Below, one piece after another: positions 53,366-54,277 of a DNA stretch of 54,277 nucleotides (position 1 is the first letter of the stretch; each line of letters starts with the position of its first letter). This DNA comes from a virus. Where the stretch lies: IMG/VR virus record IMGVR_UViG_3300028025_005704, positions 1-54,277 of that record. The stretch is one strand, 5' to 3'. Under the pieces are notes generated by a model. The model was not told the origin of the DNA. It worked only from the letters and a program-made list of their open reading frames with translations, and searched no databases. Position numbers and translations under genes: made by a program.

Positions 53366-54027
53366 ACGAATCAAGACTAGAAGAGCTAAAAACTGGTATC
53401 GAACAGGTACGTAATGGCGGCTTGGCCATAGTATTCAAAAACCTATATTCAGATGTCCCCGATTGGGATAAATTTGTTGCATTCACCCACCACAAGGTGC
53501 ATCAACCGCCAGGGAACATTCCGATGATGCCGCTAGAAGAGCGGGTAATCAACGGTGTCGTCTTACGTAATCTTTTCTATCTAATGGTCTCTAGCCCAAG
53601 TGATGACTTCTTCCCACAAATCACGGAAATCATGGAGACTTTTTCAGATTTACTTGGTGGAGAAGTTTTGCCAGTCAGCGCGTTTATTAATTTTATCGGT
53701 AAAGAAAAGCCAATCGCCCCCCACTGCGATATGCGAGAAACCGTGTACTGGCAGTGTCAAGGTACCGCTCTTTGGAAGATATACAAAGAATCCCCTATAA
53801 ATGACCACAACGTTGGATATGTGCAACCGGTGGCAGAGTACTTGCTACAACCAGGCGATGTGATTTATGTTGGCCGCGAAGTCGGGCACTCTGTCGTAAC
53901 AAACGAACCACGTTGCGCCATAGGGTTTCAATACAAACAAGACAACTCTAGGTTTAAAGAAAATCACGATTTGGTCAAAAACCACTACGAAAGCATTGGC
54001 GTAACAATTAACGAACCGCGTTACTAA
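53362..54027 (+). CDS. Cupin/JmjC-like Fe(II) oxygenase, tandem copy
   Basis: A 221-residue paralog of the preceding gene: FINFIGKEKPIAPHCDMRET with H121-x-D123, WQCQGTALWKIY, LQPGDVIYVGREVGHSVVTN with H176, and R184. It carries about 30 extra C-terminal residues. ATGA overlap with the first copy means coupled translation. It ends directly at the 3' CCA end of the tmRNA gene on the other strand. Confidence 0.75.
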   Translation: MNESRLEELKTGIEQVRNGGLAIVFKNLYSDVPDWDKFVAFTHHKVHQPPGNIPMMPLEERVINGVVLRNLFYLMVSSPSDDFFPQITEIMETFSDLLGGEVLPVSAFINFIGKEKPIAPHCDMRETVYWQCQGTALWKIYKESPINDHNVGYVQPVAEYLLQPGDVIYVGREVGHSVVTNEPRCAIGFQYKQDNSRFKENHDLVKNHYESIGVTINEPRY

Positions 54028-54277
54028 TGGTGGAGATGGGGGGAATTGAACCCCCGTCCGATCAAAGACTAACTATTCTTCTACAAGCTTAGGCTATAAC
54101 CGCCACGGTACTGCAACGGCGGGATCTTAGGGTCTCCTGCTGCAACCACTGTTGTTCTATTTATTTAAAACCTGACTGCCCAGCTAGAACTACTGCTTTG
54201 TCAGGGGCATAAGCGGCTATTAAGCAGCTAGTGCGAATGCTGAACGTGAGTTTGCATTTATGGTTTGCCACACTTAA
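54028..54277 (-). ncRNA. ssrA: tmRNA, 3' part (5' part beyond window)
   Basis: Read on the minus strand, the 3' end is a T arm (GGGGG-TTCAATT-CCCCC) followed by CATCTCCACCA with encoded CCA. The tag frame is at 54255-54220: GCA then AACTCACGTTCA..., translating to ANSRSAFALAA and stopping TAA TAG. The AFALAA end matches actinobacterial tags (Streptomyces ...AFALAA). The RNA rescues stalled ribosomes and tags the product for proteolysis. The gene starts directly after the stop of the convergent oxygenase gene. It could be phage-borne or the host ssrA at an integration site. Confidence 0.88.

Noticed and set aside
1-54277. tRNA genes
   Set aside because: I found no GGTTCGAATCC-type T arm with a matching acceptor stem apart from the tmRNA; a proper covariance search would be needed to exclude one.

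Overview
The window looks like one arm of a large tailed-phage genome (or prophage) of an actinobacterium; no host housekeeping gene is complete in it. The reasons are: phage-type genes (terminase small-subunit-like protein, ThyX, dNMP kinase, SSB, CHAP/M23/NlpC-P60 wall enzymes, serine recombinase, HNH protein, Api92-like protein); many very small genes joined by TAATG/ATGA overlaps; and actinobacterial signs (a ClgR-like regulator, a CGAAC-N4-GTTCG LexA box, many apparently leaderless genes, and a tmRNA tag ending in AFALAA). The moderate GC content suggests a low-to-mid GC, probably aquatic, actinobacterial host; that is inference. No portal, capsid, large terminase, polymerase or tail gene is present, so the genome must be larger than the window.

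Layout. (1) 1-17 kb, minus strand: short transcription units of tiny genes (membrane peptides, zinc-ribbon proteins, phage orphan families), each with a TTGACA/TANNNT promoter, a Shine-Dalgarno leader of the AAAGGGGATAAAA type and a GC-rich terminator. It also holds SSB, a HicA-like protein, a ClgR-like regulator and a MoxR-type AAA+ ATPase paired with a VWA/HEALH protein. Two odd non-coding blocks lie here: a GT-rich repeat tract (1.9-2.1 kb) and a GATC-packed block (3.4-3.96 kb). (2) 17-25 kb, minus: double-HTH proteins, two tandem 2OG-Fe(II) oxygenases, a CHAP lysin-like protein with Ser at the Cys position, a TerS-like protein, a glycosyltransferase. (3) 25.09-25.49 kb: AT-rich, repeat-bearing intergenic region, the best origin candidate. 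(4) 27-33.6 kb, plus: a 1,090-residue secreted beta-helix/FnIII protein, a nuclease and two M23 peptidases. (5) 33.7-52.7 kb, mostly minus: Hsp20, more 2OG oxygenases, serine recombinase, NlpC/P60, a secreted subtilase, and a nucleotide/DNA-modification-like cluster (dNMP kinase, a C5-cytosine methyltransferase split over two overlapping genes, FkbM methyltransferase, ThyX, carbamoyltransferase, NAD-binding protein, 2OG oxygenases). (6) 52.7-54.28 kb: two tandem cupin/JmjC-like oxygenases, then the 3' part of a tmRNA gene.

How it fits together. The most striking feature is the number of iron/2-oxoglutarate oxygenases: eight prolyl-hydroxylase-like and two cupin/JmjC-like proteins in 36 kb. 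One carries H-x-A instead of H-x-D, the pattern of Fe/2OG halogenases. They lie beside a carbamoyltransferase, ThyX, a C5-methyltransferase, a dNMP kinase and a glycosyltransferase, so an oxidise-then-decorate pathway for phage DNA, a virion protein or a surface glycan is a reasonable hypothesis. A second genome-scale pattern is a change near 18 kb from Shine-Dalgarno leaders to promoters whose -10 box lies 6-7 nt before the start codon, i.e. leaderless transcripts.
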